DNA from: Mesorhizobium sp. WSM4311 | Lineage (GTDB): Bacteria; Pseudomonadota; Alphaproteobacteria; Rhizobiales; Rhizobiaceae | DNA: 40,711 nucleotides | Assembly: GCF_002295115.1 (NCBI RefSeq) | Contig: NZ_NSFV01000024.1 | Location: 1-40,711, forward strand | Direction: 5' to 3' | Shown here: piece by piece, positions 23,135 through 31,286 of the stretch | Position numbering within the stretch: the first letter of the stretch is position 1 | Layout: each line of letters starts with the position of its first letter | The notes under the pieces: model-generated | The model's database searches: none | What the model saw: only the letters and a program-made list of their open reading frames with translations | What the model was told of the DNA's origin: nothing | Program-made: the position numbers and the translations under genes

Positions 23135-23941
23135 ATGTCGGATACCAAGGTCTACCTGCTCGACGGCGGCTCGCTCGTTCTCGACGGCTATCACGTGTTC
23201 TGGAATCGCGGCCCGGGCGGCGAAGTGCGCTTCCCCGTCTATTCGATCCTGATTGAGCATGCCGAGGGCCGGTTCCTCATCGACACCGGCTACGACTACG
23301 ATCACGTCATGAAGGTGCTGCCCTTCGAGAAGCCGATCCAGGAAAAGCACCAGACCATTCCTGGCGCGCTTGCGCTGCTCGGGCTCGAACCCAAGGACAT
23401 CGACGTCGTCGTCAACTCGCATTTCCATTTCGACCATTGCGGCGGCAACAAGTATTTTCCGCATGCCAAGAAGATCTGCCATCGCTCGGAAGTGCCGCAG
23501 GCGTGCAATCCGCAGCCTTTCGAACATCTTGGCTATTCCGACCTGAGCTTCTCGGCGGAGGCCGCCGAAGCGCGTGGCGCGACCGCGCAGCTGCTGGAAG
23601 GCACGACGCGCGCCAACTCGACCTTCGAGGGCATCGACGGCGACGTCGATCTCGCCAAGGGCGTCAAGCTGATCTCGACACCAGGCCATTCGATCGGCCA
23701 CTACAGTCTGCTGGTCGAGTTCCCCAAGCGCAAGCCGATCCTATTCACCATCGACGCCGCCTACACCCAGAAGAGCCTGGAGACGCTGTGCCAGGCGGCC
23801 TTCCACATCGACCCGGTGGCGGGAGTCAATTCGATGCGCAAGGTGAAGAAGCTCGCCGAGGACCATGGCGCCGAGCTGATGTACTCGCACGACATGGACA
23901 ACTTCAAGACCTACAGGACCGGCACGCAATTCTACGGCTGA
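23135..23941 (+). CDS. 4-Pyridoxolactonase (metallo-beta-lactamase fold)
   Basis: This zinc enzyme opens 4-pyridoxolactone to 4-pyridoxate. The 268-residue protein shows all dinuclear ligands of the M. loti enzyme mlr6805: H96, H98, D100 and H101 in NSHFHFDHCGGN, H185 in TPGHSIGH, D207 in TIDAAY and H252 in SHDMD. It is related to AHL lactonases of the same fold, but context and residue positions point to pyridoxolactone. A perfect AGGAGG ribosome site stands 9 bases before the ATG, predicting high expression. It works between pyridoxal dehydrogenase (two genes downstream) and 4-pyridoxate dehydrogenase (first operon). Confidence 0.95.
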   Translation: MSDTKVYLLDGGSLVLDGYHVFWNRGPGGEVRFPVYSILIEHAEGRFLIDTGYDYDHVMKVLPFEKPIQEKHQTIPGALALLGLEPKDIDVVVNSHFHFDHCGGNKYFPHAKKICHRSEVPQACNPQPFEHLGYSDLSFSAEAAEARGATAQLLEGTTRANSTFEGIDGDVDLAKGVKLISTPGHSIGHYSLLVEFPKRKPILFTIDAAYTQKSLETLCQAAFHIDPVAGVNSMRKVKKLAEDHGAELMYSHDMDNFKTYRTGTQFYG

Positions 23942-23963
23942 CCGCCGCCAATCCGGAGACAAG

Positions 23964-25145
23964 ATGATGCCCTATCCCGAACACGCCGATCCGGTCATCA
24001 CCCTGACCGCGGGGCCGGTGAACGCCTATCCAGAAGTGCTGCGCGGCCTCGGCCGCACGGTGCTTTATGATTACGATCCTGCGTTCCAGCTCTTCTACGA
24101 GCGTGTGGTCGACAAGGCGCAGAAGGCGATGCGGCTGTCGAACAAGCCGGTCATCCTGCATGGCGAACCGGTGCTCGGCCTCGAGGCGGCGGCGGCGTCA
24201 CTGATCGCGCCCGATGACGTCGTGCTCAACCTTGCCTCGGGCGTCTACGGCAAGGGCTTCGGCTTTTGGGCGAAACGGTACTCGCCGCATCTGCTCGAGA
24301 TCGAGGTGCCCTACAATGAGGCGATCGACCCGCAGGCGGTCGCCGGCATGCTCAAGGCGCATCCGGAAATCACCATCGTCTCGGTCTGTCATCACGACAC
24401 CCCGTCCGGCACCATCAATCCGATCGACGCCATCGGTGAGCTGGTTTCGGCGCATGGCGGTTATCTCATCGTCGACGCGGTCTCGTCCTTTGGCGGCATG
24501 AAGACGCATCCAGAAGACTGCAAGGCCGATATCTATGTCACCGGCCCCAACAAATGCCTGGGCGCTCCTCCCGGCCTCACCATGATGGGCGTCAGCGAGC
24601 GGGCCTGGGCCAAGATGAAGGCCAATCCCCTGGCGCCGCGCGCATCGATGCTCAGCATCGTCGATTGGGAAAACGCCTGGTCGAGGGACAAGGCGTTTCC
24701 GTTCACGCCGTCGGTCTCGGAGATCAACGGGCTCGATGTCGCGCTCGATCTCTACCTCAATGAGGGACCGGAGGCGGTGTGGGCGCGCCACGCGCTCACC
24801 GCCAGGGCCATGCGCGCGGGCGTCACCGCGATGGGCCTGGCGATCTGGGCCGCCAGCGACAGCGTCGCGTCGCCAACGACTACCGCCGTTCGCACCCCCG
24901 ACGGTGTCGACGAGAAGGCGCTTCGCCAGGCCGCGCGCGCCCGCTACGGCGTGGTGTTTTCGTCGGGCCGCGGCGAGACATTGGGGAAGCTGACGCGCAT
25001 CGGCCATATGGGGCCGACCGCCCAGCCGATCTATGCCATCGCGGCGCTGACGGCACTTGGCGGCGCCATGAATGCCGCCGGCCAGAAACTCGCAATCGGA
25101 AAAGGCATCGAAGCGGCGCTGGCCGTTGTCGACGCCGACGGCTGA
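23964..25145 (+). CDS. ppaT: Pyridoxamine--pyruvate aminotransferase
   Basis: This enzyme transfers the amino group of pyridoxamine to pyruvate, giving pyridoxal and L-alanine. It uses pyridoxamine/pyridoxal as substrate and not as a bound PLP cofactor. The 393-residue fold-type I protein carries E68, the Schiff-base K197 in TGPNKCLG, and R336 and R345 in GRGETLGKLTR, which hold the carboxyl groups. All sit at the numbers I recall for M. loti mlr6806. It is related to serine-glyoxylate and phosphonoacetaldehyde transaminases but lacks the usual phosphate cup. It follows the lactonase by 22 bases and brings pyridoxamine into the route. Confidence 0.95.
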   Translation: MMPYPEHADPVITLTAGPVNAYPEVLRGLGRTVLYDYDPAFQLFYERVVDKAQKAMRLSNKPVILHGEPVLGLEAAAASLIAPDDVVLNLASGVYGKGFGFWAKRYSPHLLEIEVPYNEAIDPQAVAGMLKAHPEITIVSVCHHDTPSGTINPIDAIGELVSAHGGYLIVDAVSSFGGMKTHPEDCKADIYVTGPNKCLGAPPGLTMMGVSERAWAKMKANPLAPRASMLSIVDWENAWSRDKAFPFTPSVSEINGLDVALDLYLNEGPEAVWARHALTARAMRAGVTAMGLAIWAASDSVASPTTTAVRTPDGVDEKALRQAARARYGVVFSSGRGETLGKLTRIGHMGPTAQPIYAIAALTALGGAMNAAGQKLAIGKGIEAALAVVDADG

Positions 25146-25183
25146 ACAGACATCACCAGATCACGGATTGAGGGAGCATTTTC

Positions 25184-25930
25184 ATGACTGAACGGCTTGC
25201 GGGAAAGACGGCCCTGGTTACCGGCGCCGCACAGGGTATCGGCAAGGCGATCGCCGCGCGGCTTGCCGCCGACGGGGCAACCGTCATCCTCAGCGACATC
25301 AACGCCGAAGGCGCCAAGGCATCCGCCGCGTCGATCGGCGGGAAGGCGAGGGCGATCGCCTCCGACATTTCCGATCCGGCCTCGGTCAAGGCACTCTTCG
25401 CCGAAATCCAGGCTCTGACCGGAGGGATCGATATCCTGGTCAACAATGCCAGTATCGTGCCGTTCGTCGCCTGGGACGACGTCGATCTCGACCATTGGCG
25501 CAAGATCATCGACGTCAATCTCACGGGGACCTTCATCGTCACCCGCGCCGGCACGGACCAGATGCGCGCGGCAGGCAAGGCCGGGCGGGTGATCAGCATC
25601 GCCTCCAACACCTTCTTTGCCGGCACACCGAACATGGCGGCCTATGTCGCGGCCAAGGGCGGCGTGATCGGTTTCACCCGGGCGCTGGCCACCGAACTCG
25701 GCAAATACAACATCACCGCGAATGCGGTGACGCCCGGCCTGATCGAGAGCGATGGCGTCAAGGCGAGCCCGCACAACGAGGCGTTCGGCTTTGTCGAAAT
25801 GCTGCAGGCGATGAAGGGCAAGGGGCAGCCGGAACATATCGCCGATGTGGTTTCGTTCCTGGCCTCCGACGATGCGCGCTGGATCACCGGCCAGACGCTG
25901 AATGTCGACGCCGGGATGGTCAGGCACTAA
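25184..25930 (+). CDS. pldh-t: Pyridoxal 4-dehydrogenase (SDR family)
   Basis: This NAD+-dependent short-chain dehydrogenase oxidises pyridoxal, as its hemiacetal, to 4-pyridoxolactone. The protein is 248 residues. TGAAQGIG (13-20) binds NAD, D39 in LSDIN fits NAD over NADP, NNAS is at 87-90, and the active site is S141, Y154 and K158 in AAYVAAK. It corresponds to M. loti mlr6807, the tetrameric form, unrelated to the aldo-keto-reductase-type enzyme of other bacteria. A GGGAG ribosome site precedes the ATG. It is the last gene of the second B6 operon; a hairpin follows. Confidence 0.94.
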   Translation: MTERLAGKTALVTGAAQGIGKAIAARLAADGATVILSDINAEGAKASAASIGGKARAIASDISDPASVKALFAEIQALTGGIDILVNNASIVPFVAWDDVDLDHWRKIIDVNLTGTFIVTRAGTDQMRAAGKAGRVISIASNTFFAGTPNMAAYVAAKGGVIGFTRALATELGKYNITANAVTPGLIESDGVKASPHNEAFGFVEMLQAMKGKGQPEHIADVVSFLASDDARWITGQTLNVDAGMVRH

Positions 25931-25965
25931 GTCAGACAGCGGCTGCTCAGCCCCGCGATGCAACC

Positions 25966-25986
25966 GGCGGCCGTACCATGGCCGCC
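25966..25986. terminator. Possible bidirectional terminator hairpin
   Basis: GGCGGCC (25966-25972) pairs with GGCCGCC (25980-25986) around a 7-base loop, between the convergent pyridoxal dehydrogenase and DapA-like genes. The stem is GC-rich and works on both strands, but no T run follows on either side. It is a candidate transcription barrier only. Confidence 0.35.
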
Positions 25987-26003
25987 CGTCGCATCTGCCA
26001 GGC

Positions 26004-26966
26004 TCAGGCTGCGGACCTTGCAATCACACCGGGTTGCCTCGACCATTGGGCATACCAGCTGTCGAACAGTTTGAGCTGCGCTTCGGCATAGCCGCGCTGG
26101 CTGTCGGTCAGGGCATCCGTGTCGTTGAAGTGCAGCAGGTACTCGGGATTACCCTTCAGCACCATCATGTGCTTGAAATAGAGCACCAGGTCTGGGCCTT
26201 CGTCGAAGGAGGACAGCACGGCGAGCGCGGCGTCCAGTTCCAGCGCGCGCTGGCGGGCCTCGGCGTCGCCCTTGGCTGCCGCCTGGCTCAAGCCCACAAG
26301 GTGCAGCACTTCCTTTGGCAGGACGTTGCCGATGCCGGTGATGGCGCCGGACGCGCCGCAATTGACGAAACCGTGGAAGACCGCTGTGTCGACGCCGATC
26401 ATCAGCGTGACCTCATCGTCGCGGCTGGTGATGTTTTCCGCCGCGTAGCGCAGATCCGACGGGCCGCCGAACTCCTTGAAGCCGACCAGGTTCGGATGTT
26501 CGGCGCGCAGCGCGAAGAACAGGTCCGCACGTGTGGCAAAGCCGTAATAGGGGCTGTTGTAGATGACCGCCGGCAGGTCGGGCGCGGCGGCAAGAATTGC
26601 CTTGAAGTGATGGCGCTGCGCCGTCACCGAGGGCCCGCGCGACAAGACACGCGGGATCACCATCAGGCCCCGCGCGCCGACCTTCTGGGCGTGCGCCGCA
26701 TGCGCCACGGCCTTGGCGGTGTTGACCGCGCCGGTGCCGACGATCACCGGCACGCCGGCCTTCGCCAGGCGCTCGACGCCTTCCATGCGCTGCTCGTCGG
26801 TCAGGAGCGGCCAGTCGCCCATCGAGCCGCAATAGACCACAGCCGACATGCCGGCCGCGATCAGCTCTCGTCCCTTGCGCACCAGCGCGTCGAAGTCGGG
26901 CTGGCGGTCCTGCGTGCATGGGGTCATCAACGCCGGCATGCAGCCGGAAAAAACATTAGAGGTCAT
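26004..26966 (-). CDS. Dihydrodipicolinate synthase family protein, possible pyrroline-4-hydroxy-2-carboxylate deaminase
   Basis: A 320-residue TIM-barrel aldolase/deaminase of the DapA family forms a Schiff base through K164 (GFKEFGG), with Y136 (YNSPYYG) as the proton relay. The substrate loop reads CGSMGDWPLLT instead of the GTTGE of true DapA, so it is not the lysine enzyme. Divergent to it is a proline-racemase-family gene. Together they resemble hydroxyproline catabolism, where a DapA-like deaminase turns 1-pyrroline-4-hydroxy-2-carboxylate into 2-oxoglutarate semialdehyde. The start at 26966 follows AAGGAG; a frame extending to 28064 is antisense noise. The D-hydroxyproline dehydrogenase is not here, so substrate assignment is moderate. 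Confidence 0.8.
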   Translation of the reverse strand: MTSNVFSGCMPALMTPCTQDRQPDFDALVRKGRELIAAGMSAVVYCGSMGDWPLLTDEQRMEGVERLAKAGVPVIVGTGAVNTAKAVAHAAHAQKVGARGLMVIPRVLSRGPSVTAQRHHFKAILAAAPDLPAVIYNSPYYGFATRADLFFALRAEHPNLVGFKEFGGPSDLRYAAENITSRDDEVTLMIGVDTAVFHGFVNCGASGAITGIGNVLPKEVLHLVGLSQAAAKGDAEARQRALELDAALAVLSSFDEGPDLVLYFKHMMVLKGNPEYLLHFNDTDALTDSQRGYAEAQLKLFDSWYAQWSRQPGVIARSAA

Positions 26967-27023
26967 TTCGGATTCTCCTTGAGGCTTGCACGCGGATTGA
27001 TCAGTTTGTCCCGAAGCGGCACG

Positions 27024-27034
27024 GCTTGCCAAGC
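27024..27034. promoter_or_regulatory. Palindrome in the divergent hydroxyproline-type promoter region
   Basis: GCTTG-C-CAAGC is an 11-bp perfect dyad in the 108-base gap between the DapA-like and proline-racemase-like genes. It could be the operator for both. No regulator gene adjoins, so the protein that would bind is unknown. Confidence 0.3.
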
Positions 27035-27074
27035 AAAATAGTCGTGGCCGCCAGGGACCAACGCAGGAACAGCA

Positions 27075-28115
27075 ATGCGCAGCAAAACCAGCATTCGTGT
27101 CGTCGGCTGTCATGCCGAAGGTGAAGTCGGCGACGTCATCATCGGCGGTGTCCTGCCGCCGGCTGGCCGCACGATGATGGACAAGATGATCACGATGGAG
27201 CGCGATCATGACCATATCAGGCGCATGCTGATCTGCGAGCCGCGCGGCAGCGTCGCGCGCCACGTCAACCTGCTCGTTCCGTCGACGCGCGAGGATTGCG
27301 CCGCCGGCGCCATCATCATGGAGCCGACAGAATATCCGCCGATGTCCGGATCCAACACGATCTGCGTCGCCACGGTGCTGCTCGAGACCGGCATGGTGCC
27401 GATGCAGGAGCCCGAGACGCGCTTCAAGCTCGACATGCCGGGTGGCGTCATCGAGGTGCGCGCGCAATGCCGCGACGGCAAATGCGTCTCGATCACGTTG
27501 CGCAACGCACCCGCCTTTGCCGAACGTCTCGACGCTGCCATCGAGGTCGAGGGGCTGGGCACGCTCATCGTCGACATCGCCTATGGCGGCATGTTCTACG
27601 CCATCGTCGATGCCAAGGCGCTCGGCTTCTCGGTCGCCCCCGACGAGGCGCGCGAACTGGCGGTGGCCGGCGAGAAGATCAGGCGGGCCGCGCGCGGGCA
27701 GCTCGATGTCGTGCATCCGCAATTCGACCATGTGCGCGGTGTGTCGATCGTCCAGTTCGCCATGCCGTTCCAGGGGCCGGGCAATGTCACGCGCAACACC
27801 TGCATTGTCTCGCCGGGCCGCTCCGACCGCAGCCCGACCGGAACGGGTACGTCGGCCCGCATGGCCGTGCTGCAGGCGCGCGGCATGATGGGCGTTGGCG
27901 ACGTGTTGATCCACGAATCGATCATCGGCTCGCGCTTCACCGGCAGGATCGTCGAGCTGACGGAAATTGCTGGGCGCAAGGCCATCGTTCCGGAGATCAC
28001 CGGCCGGGCCTGGATTACAGGCGAGCACAGCTACTATCTCGATCCGACCGATCCCTATCCCCAAGGCTACGTGCTGTCGGATACCTGGGGCACCTCCACC
28101 TCGGTGAAGCAGTAG
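27075..28115 (+). CDS. Proline racemase family protein with Ser/Thr active-site pair
   Basis: A 346-residue member of the proline racemase/hydroxyproline epimerase/3-hydroxyproline dehydratase superfamily. In characterised members the two acid/base residues are Cys-Cys or Ser-Cys (4-hydroxyproline epimerase) or Cys-Thr (trans-3-hydroxyproline dehydratase). Here the first motif is PPMSGSNTIC with S91, and the second is DRSPTGTGTSA with T255. No catalytic thiol is left at either site; C97 lies a few residues on. A classical two-base racemisation is therefore doubtful, and dehydration or another proline-analogue reaction is possible. Fold motifs (GCHAEGE, residues 11-17) are intact. It is divergent from the DapA-like gene. 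Confidence 0.82.
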   Translation: MRSKTSIRVVGCHAEGEVGDVIIGGVLPPAGRTMMDKMITMERDHDHIRRMLICEPRGSVARHVNLLVPSTREDCAAGAIIMEPTEYPPMSGSNTICVATVLLETGMVPMQEPETRFKLDMPGGVIEVRAQCRDGKCVSITLRNAPAFAERLDAAIEVEGLGTLIVDIAYGGMFYAIVDAKALGFSVAPDEARELAVAGEKIRRAARGQLDVVHPQFDHVRGVSIVQFAMPFQGPGNVTRNTCIVSPGRSDRSPTGTGTSARMAVLQARGMMGVGDVLIHESIIGSRFTGRIVELTEIAGRKAIVPEITGRAWITGEHSYYLDPTDPYPQGYVLSDTWGTSTSVKQ

Positions 28116-28215
28116 GCCGAAGCCGGCAATTCACTGGACTGGCGGGTTCTCGCCAAGCCAGAATGGCCTCAACGGCGGCATGCCCGTCATATCAGTACCT
28201 GGTGAGAATTCACGC

Positions 28216-29343
28216 ATGAACATGGATGGTATCTGCGATCCGCGCTTTGGTGCCGTGCGCGCGGCGTTTGCCGAGTGTTTCGTCGAGGGGCTGGAACATG
28301 GCGGTGGCGTATCCGTCGTCGTCCACGGCAAGACTGTCGTTGACCTGTGGGGCGGTCATGCCGATGCCGCGCGAACCCGCCCGTGGCGGCAGGATACGCT
28401 GATCAATGTCTGGTCCTGCACCAAGGGCGTCGTGGCGCTGGCGATTGCAATGTTGGTGGAGCGCGGCCGGCTGGACTATGCCGCACCCATTGCCCGTTAC
28501 TGGTCGGAATTCGCGGCCGGCGGCAAGGAGCGCATCACGCTCGACCAGGTGATGTCGCACCAGGCGGGGTTGAATGGTCTTGCCGTGCCGATGGACGAGG
28601 CGGGTATGTTCGCCTGGACGCCCTTTGTCGACGCGCTTGCGGCCATGCCGCCGCTCTGGGAGCCCGGCAGCCGCTGCATCTATCACGCGCTTACCTACGG
28701 TAATCTTGCTGGCGAAGTGCTGCGACGCGTCGACGGACGAAGCATCGGCCGCTTCATCGGCGAAGAGATCGCGGGCCCGCTCGGAGCCGATTTTCATGTC
28801 GGTCTGCCGGACGGTGAGGATTCCAGGGTCGCCGAGATGATCGAAGGCCCCGGTGCCTCGGACTGGGTCGACTTTGTCCGCGCCTCGCCCTTTCCCCACG
28901 CAGCCGACAATCCGGCGCCCCGTGCATTGGCCCCCAACGACCGCGTCTGGCGCGCCGCCGAGGTGCCGGGCGGCAATGGCCAGTCGACGGCGCACGCACT
29001 GGCGCGTATTTACGGCATGATGGCAGCCGGTGGCGTCTGGGAGGGCCATCCACTGATCGGCCGCGCGGCAATCGAAGCGGCGGCGCGTCAGCGTGTTCGC
29101 GGCACGGACGAAAGCTTTGCCGCACCCACCGCCTTCGCCGCCGGCTATCAGATGGAAGATCCGGTCTATGGCGGCCGTGCGTCGCCGCAAACGTTCGGCC
29201 ACACCGGCTGGGGCGGCGCCATCGGCTTTGCCGACCCCGGTGCCGGCGTCGGTTTCGGCTACGTCACCAACCGCATGCTGGGTTTTGACGACATGGACCC
29301 GCGCCGCAAGATGTTGATCGAAGCCGTATACGACTCGCTCTGA
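28216..29343 (+). CDS. Serine beta-lactamase-like hydrolase (class C/EstB family)
   Basis: A 375-residue member of the beta-lactamase/penicillin-binding-protein-like hydrolases (PF00144). S67 and K70 form the SxxK motif in VWSCTKG, Y161-G162-N163 is the YxN motif, and the KTG box is replaced by GHTGWGG near 335. No signal peptide is visible, so it should be cytoplasmic, which argues for an esterase or peptidase (EstB type) and against antibiotic resistance. The ATG at 28216 follows GGTGAG by 9 bases. It lies 100 bases after the proline-racemase-like gene on the same strand and may belong to the same unit. Substrate unknown. Confidence 0.85.
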   Translation: MNMDGICDPRFGAVRAAFAECFVEGLEHGGGVSVVVHGKTVVDLWGGHADAARTRPWRQDTLINVWSCTKGVVALAIAMLVERGRLDYAAPIARYWSEFAAGGKERITLDQVMSHQAGLNGLAVPMDEAGMFAWTPFVDALAAMPPLWEPGSRCIYHALTYGNLAGEVLRRVDGRSIGRFIGEEIAGPLGADFHVGLPDGEDSRVAEMIEGPGASDWVDFVRASPFPHAADNPAPRALAPNDRVWRAAEVPGGNGQSTAHALARIYGMMAAGGVWEGHPLIGRAAIEAAARQRVRGTDESFAAPTAFAAGYQMEDPVYGGRASPQTFGHTGWGGAIGFADPGAGVGFGYVTNRMLGFDDMDPRRKMLIEAVYDSL

Positions 29344-29640
29344 CTGAATGGCTGAGAGCCAGCCGAGTGGCCCGGCAGGCCGGAAGCGGTGCGCGCTCGG
29401 CGGGGCGAAAAGTGACCCTGGTTCACGCCGGCGGCTTGCCGGCTTCGGGTCGTTCGGGATTGTAGGCCCATCCTTCCGATGGAAGACACATAGCTCCCTC
29501 GCTATCCCCCGGCGTTCCAACAAAAGCTGTGGCTAATCCCTCTCCTGCGCCTTCGCAAATATCCGCATCACGCCACCATCTGTAGTAGTCTCGGCCTGAA
29601 ACCCCGGCTGAGAATCAGCCGGGGCGGCGGGTGGTTGATT
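29344..29640. other. Intergenic region before the type II secretion cluster
   Basis: About 300 bases separate the beta-lactamase-like gene and gspL. The only clear structure is the perfect hairpin at 29602-29624. A short GC-rich repeat (GCCGGC twice, near 29430) could weakly terminate the upstream gene. No convincing small gene or promoter hexamers are seen. Confidence 0.4.
29602..29624 (+). promoter_or_regulatory. Perfect hairpin in the gspL leader
   Basis: CCCCGGCTGA (29602-29611), loop GAA, TCAGCCGGGG (29615-29624) is a 10-bp perfect stem. It ends 16 bases before the GTG of gspL and abuts the GGCGGGTGG that would serve as ribosome site. There is no T tract, so it is more likely a leader structure affecting translation or mRNA stability than a terminator. 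Confidence 0.5.
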
Positions 29641-30690
29641 GTGGCGACATTCAACGCGCAATTTCTGGATTTTTTCGACTGGTGGCTCGATGAGCTGCGA
29701 GGGGTCTGGATGCGTGTTGTTCCCAGGAAAGAGCAAGCGTCCGCCGCCGACTGGATCGTCAGCCTGGCGGATGACGGCATTCGTGTGCGCGAGGCCAAGG
29801 CGCCGGAGTTCCAGTCGATCCCGCTGGCGCTGACGGCTTCCTCCGACGAGATACTGGCACTGCTCCAAGGCGGGTCTCGGCGCAGGCGGCCGAGCTTCGA
29901 TATCAGCATCCAGCCAGGCCTGTTCCTGCCCCGCCATCTCGCGGTGCGGCGGTTGCCGGTTCGGCAGGCACGCGACATGGCCGAACTCGACCTTATGGCT
30001 TCGACGCCGATCGACCCGGCGCAGGTGCATGTCGTCTTCGCCACGACGGCGGCGCAGGACAGCGTCTACCACGTCGTCAAGGCCAAGACGCTTGCCGCCG
30101 TGCTGGACGCGGTCCGCCGCGCCGGCGGGTGCGTTCGCTGCCTGTCGCTGTCGCACCCGGCCGGCACGCTGCGCGGCGATCCGCTGAGCCTCGCCGCCAT
30201 CTGGCCGCCGACGGCGCGTGACCGGCGTGCCAGGACCGCCTGGATTGCGGCCCTTTCGGTGCTGGCCGGGGCCGTGCTGGTGACCTTCGTGCATGCGCAT
30301 TGGCGCGCCTGGCAGGCCGAGGCTGAACTGGATACGCAGATCGCCGATGCGCAGGTGCTGGCCAAGGCGGCGCGCACCTCGCTGCAGAAGCGCCAGGCCG
30401 GCATTGAGCGGATCGAAAAGATCCGCCTGGAAAAGAAGACGACGGCATCGCTGGTGCGCGTATGGGCCGAGCTGACGCATCTGCTGCCCGACACGGCCTG
30501 GCTGACCGATCTCTCGGCCAAGGGCGACGACCTGACCATATCAGGTTTTTCCACCTCGGCCGCCGAGCTGATCCAGCCGATCGACGCCTCGCCACTGTTT
30601 TCGGCGCCCGAATTCGCCTCGCCGGTGGTGAAGGTTCCCGGTCAGGACGGCGAGCACTTCACCATTTCGGCCAAGATCGGGGCGCTCTGA
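29641..30690 (+). CDS. gspL: Type II secretion system protein L (GspL)
   Basis: GspL anchors the GspE ATPase to the inner membrane. This protein of about 349 residues is a reduced GspL/PilN-like form. The cytoplasmic part (about 1-198) is followed by one membrane helix (about 199-219, WIAALSVLAGAVLVTFV), a coiled segment (about 225-270) and a periplasmic ferredoxin-like domain (about 275-349) with the PilN/GspL signature LVRVWAELTHLLPDTAWLTDLS. Start choice is uncertain: GTG at 29641, TTG at 29635 and ATG at 29710 are all in frame. The GTG has the best-placed GGGTGG. It is the first gene of a run of nine overlapping or nearly touching secretion genes. Confidence 0.82.
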   Translation: MATFNAQFLDFFDWWLDELRGVWMRVVPRKEQASAADWIVSLADDGIRVREAKAPEFQSIPLALTASSDEILALLQGGSRRRRPSFDISIQPGLFLPRHLAVRRLPVRQARDMAELDLMASTPIDPAQVHVVFATTAAQDSVYHVVKAKTLAAVLDAVRRAGGCVRCLSLSHPAGTLRGDPLSLAAIWPPTARDRRARTAWIAALSVLAGAVLVTFVHAHWRAWQAEAELDTQIADAQVLAKAARTSLQKRQAGIERIEKIRLEKKTTASLVRVWAELTHLLPDTAWLTDLSAKGDDLTISGFSTSAAELIQPIDASPLFSAPEFASPVVKVPGQDGEHFTISAKIGAL

Positions 30691-30692
30691 CG

Positions 30693-31286
30693 ATGCTCTC
30701 CGCCATCCTCAACACGAGGCCGACGATCCGCCGCCTGATTGCGCTGGCGATCGCCGCGGTCACGGCCTGTGTGCTTGCCTGGCTGGTGTACGCGGCGTTC
30801 GACAGCGTCGCCTCCGCACAGGCTGGGATCGAGGAAAAGCGCGAGCTTCTCGGCCAGCTGCAGAGCGTGGCCGCCCTGGCAAAGCGCCTCGACAGCGCCG
30901 CCAGTCCGGAAGCCGCGGCCAATCCCGAATTTCTCACCGGCGGCAGCGAGGCGATCATCCGCGGCGGGCTGCAGACCCGGCTGAACGCGATTGCCGCCGC
31001 CAATGGGGTCAGCGTGCTGTCCGCCGGCAATGCACCGGTGCTCAGCGAAGCCGGCGTCGATTTCATCGGGCTGCGGGCCAACCTTTCGGGGCCGCTGGAA
31101 GGCATCCACAACGCCATTCTCGCCATCGAGACCTCGCTGCCGGTGCTGTTCATCCGCGAAGCCACTTTGCGCACCACCGATGTCAGGCCGGCGGCGGGAC
31201 GGACCGGCGACCCCGAGCTTTTCGCCGAGATCCTGTTTTACGGGCCTTTGCAAACGCAGATGGCACCCGCCGGGGTCAAGCCATGA
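30693..31286 (+). CDS. gspM: Type II secretion system protein M (GspM)
   Basis: A 197-residue bitopic inner-membrane protein has a short cytoplasmic tail, one membrane helix (about 14-35), a coiled coil (about 40-65) and a periplasmic ferredoxin-like domain (about 85-180, with LQTRLNAIAAANGVSVLS and LPVLFIREATLRTTD). It fits the GspM_II/PilO-like subtype that pairs with GspL to form the assembly platform. It starts two bases after gspL ends and overlaps the next gene by four bases. Confidence 0.82.
   Translation: MLSAILNTRPTIRRLIALAIAAVTACVLAWLVYAAFDSVASAQAGIEEKRELLGQLQSVAALAKRLDSAASPEAAANPEFLTGGSEAIIRGGLQTRLNAIAAANGVSVLSAGNAPVLSEAGVDFIGLRANLSGPLEGIHNAILAIETSLPVLFIREATLRTTDVRPAAGRTGDPELFAEILFYGPLQTQMAPAGVKP

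Noticed and set aside
22346..23941. 531-residue frame that looks like a permease-lactonase fusion
   Set aside because: The first part is a shadow of permease 2. The lactonase has its own ATG with AGGAGG at 23135.
25931..25938. GTCAGACA after the pyridoxal dehydrogenase stop as a third operator
   Set aside because: It lacks the first base of the symmetric core, has no matching arm and lies at a 3' end, so it is probably chance.
26004..28064. 686-residue minus-strand frame
   Set aside because: Only the last 320 residues are the DapA-like protein; the upstream part is antisense to the proline-racemase-family gene and has no family features.
28216..29343. Antibiotic-resistance beta-lactamase
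   Set aside because: There is no signal peptide, the KTG box is replaced by HTG and it lies in a metabolic context; an esterase/peptidase-type hydrolase is more likely.
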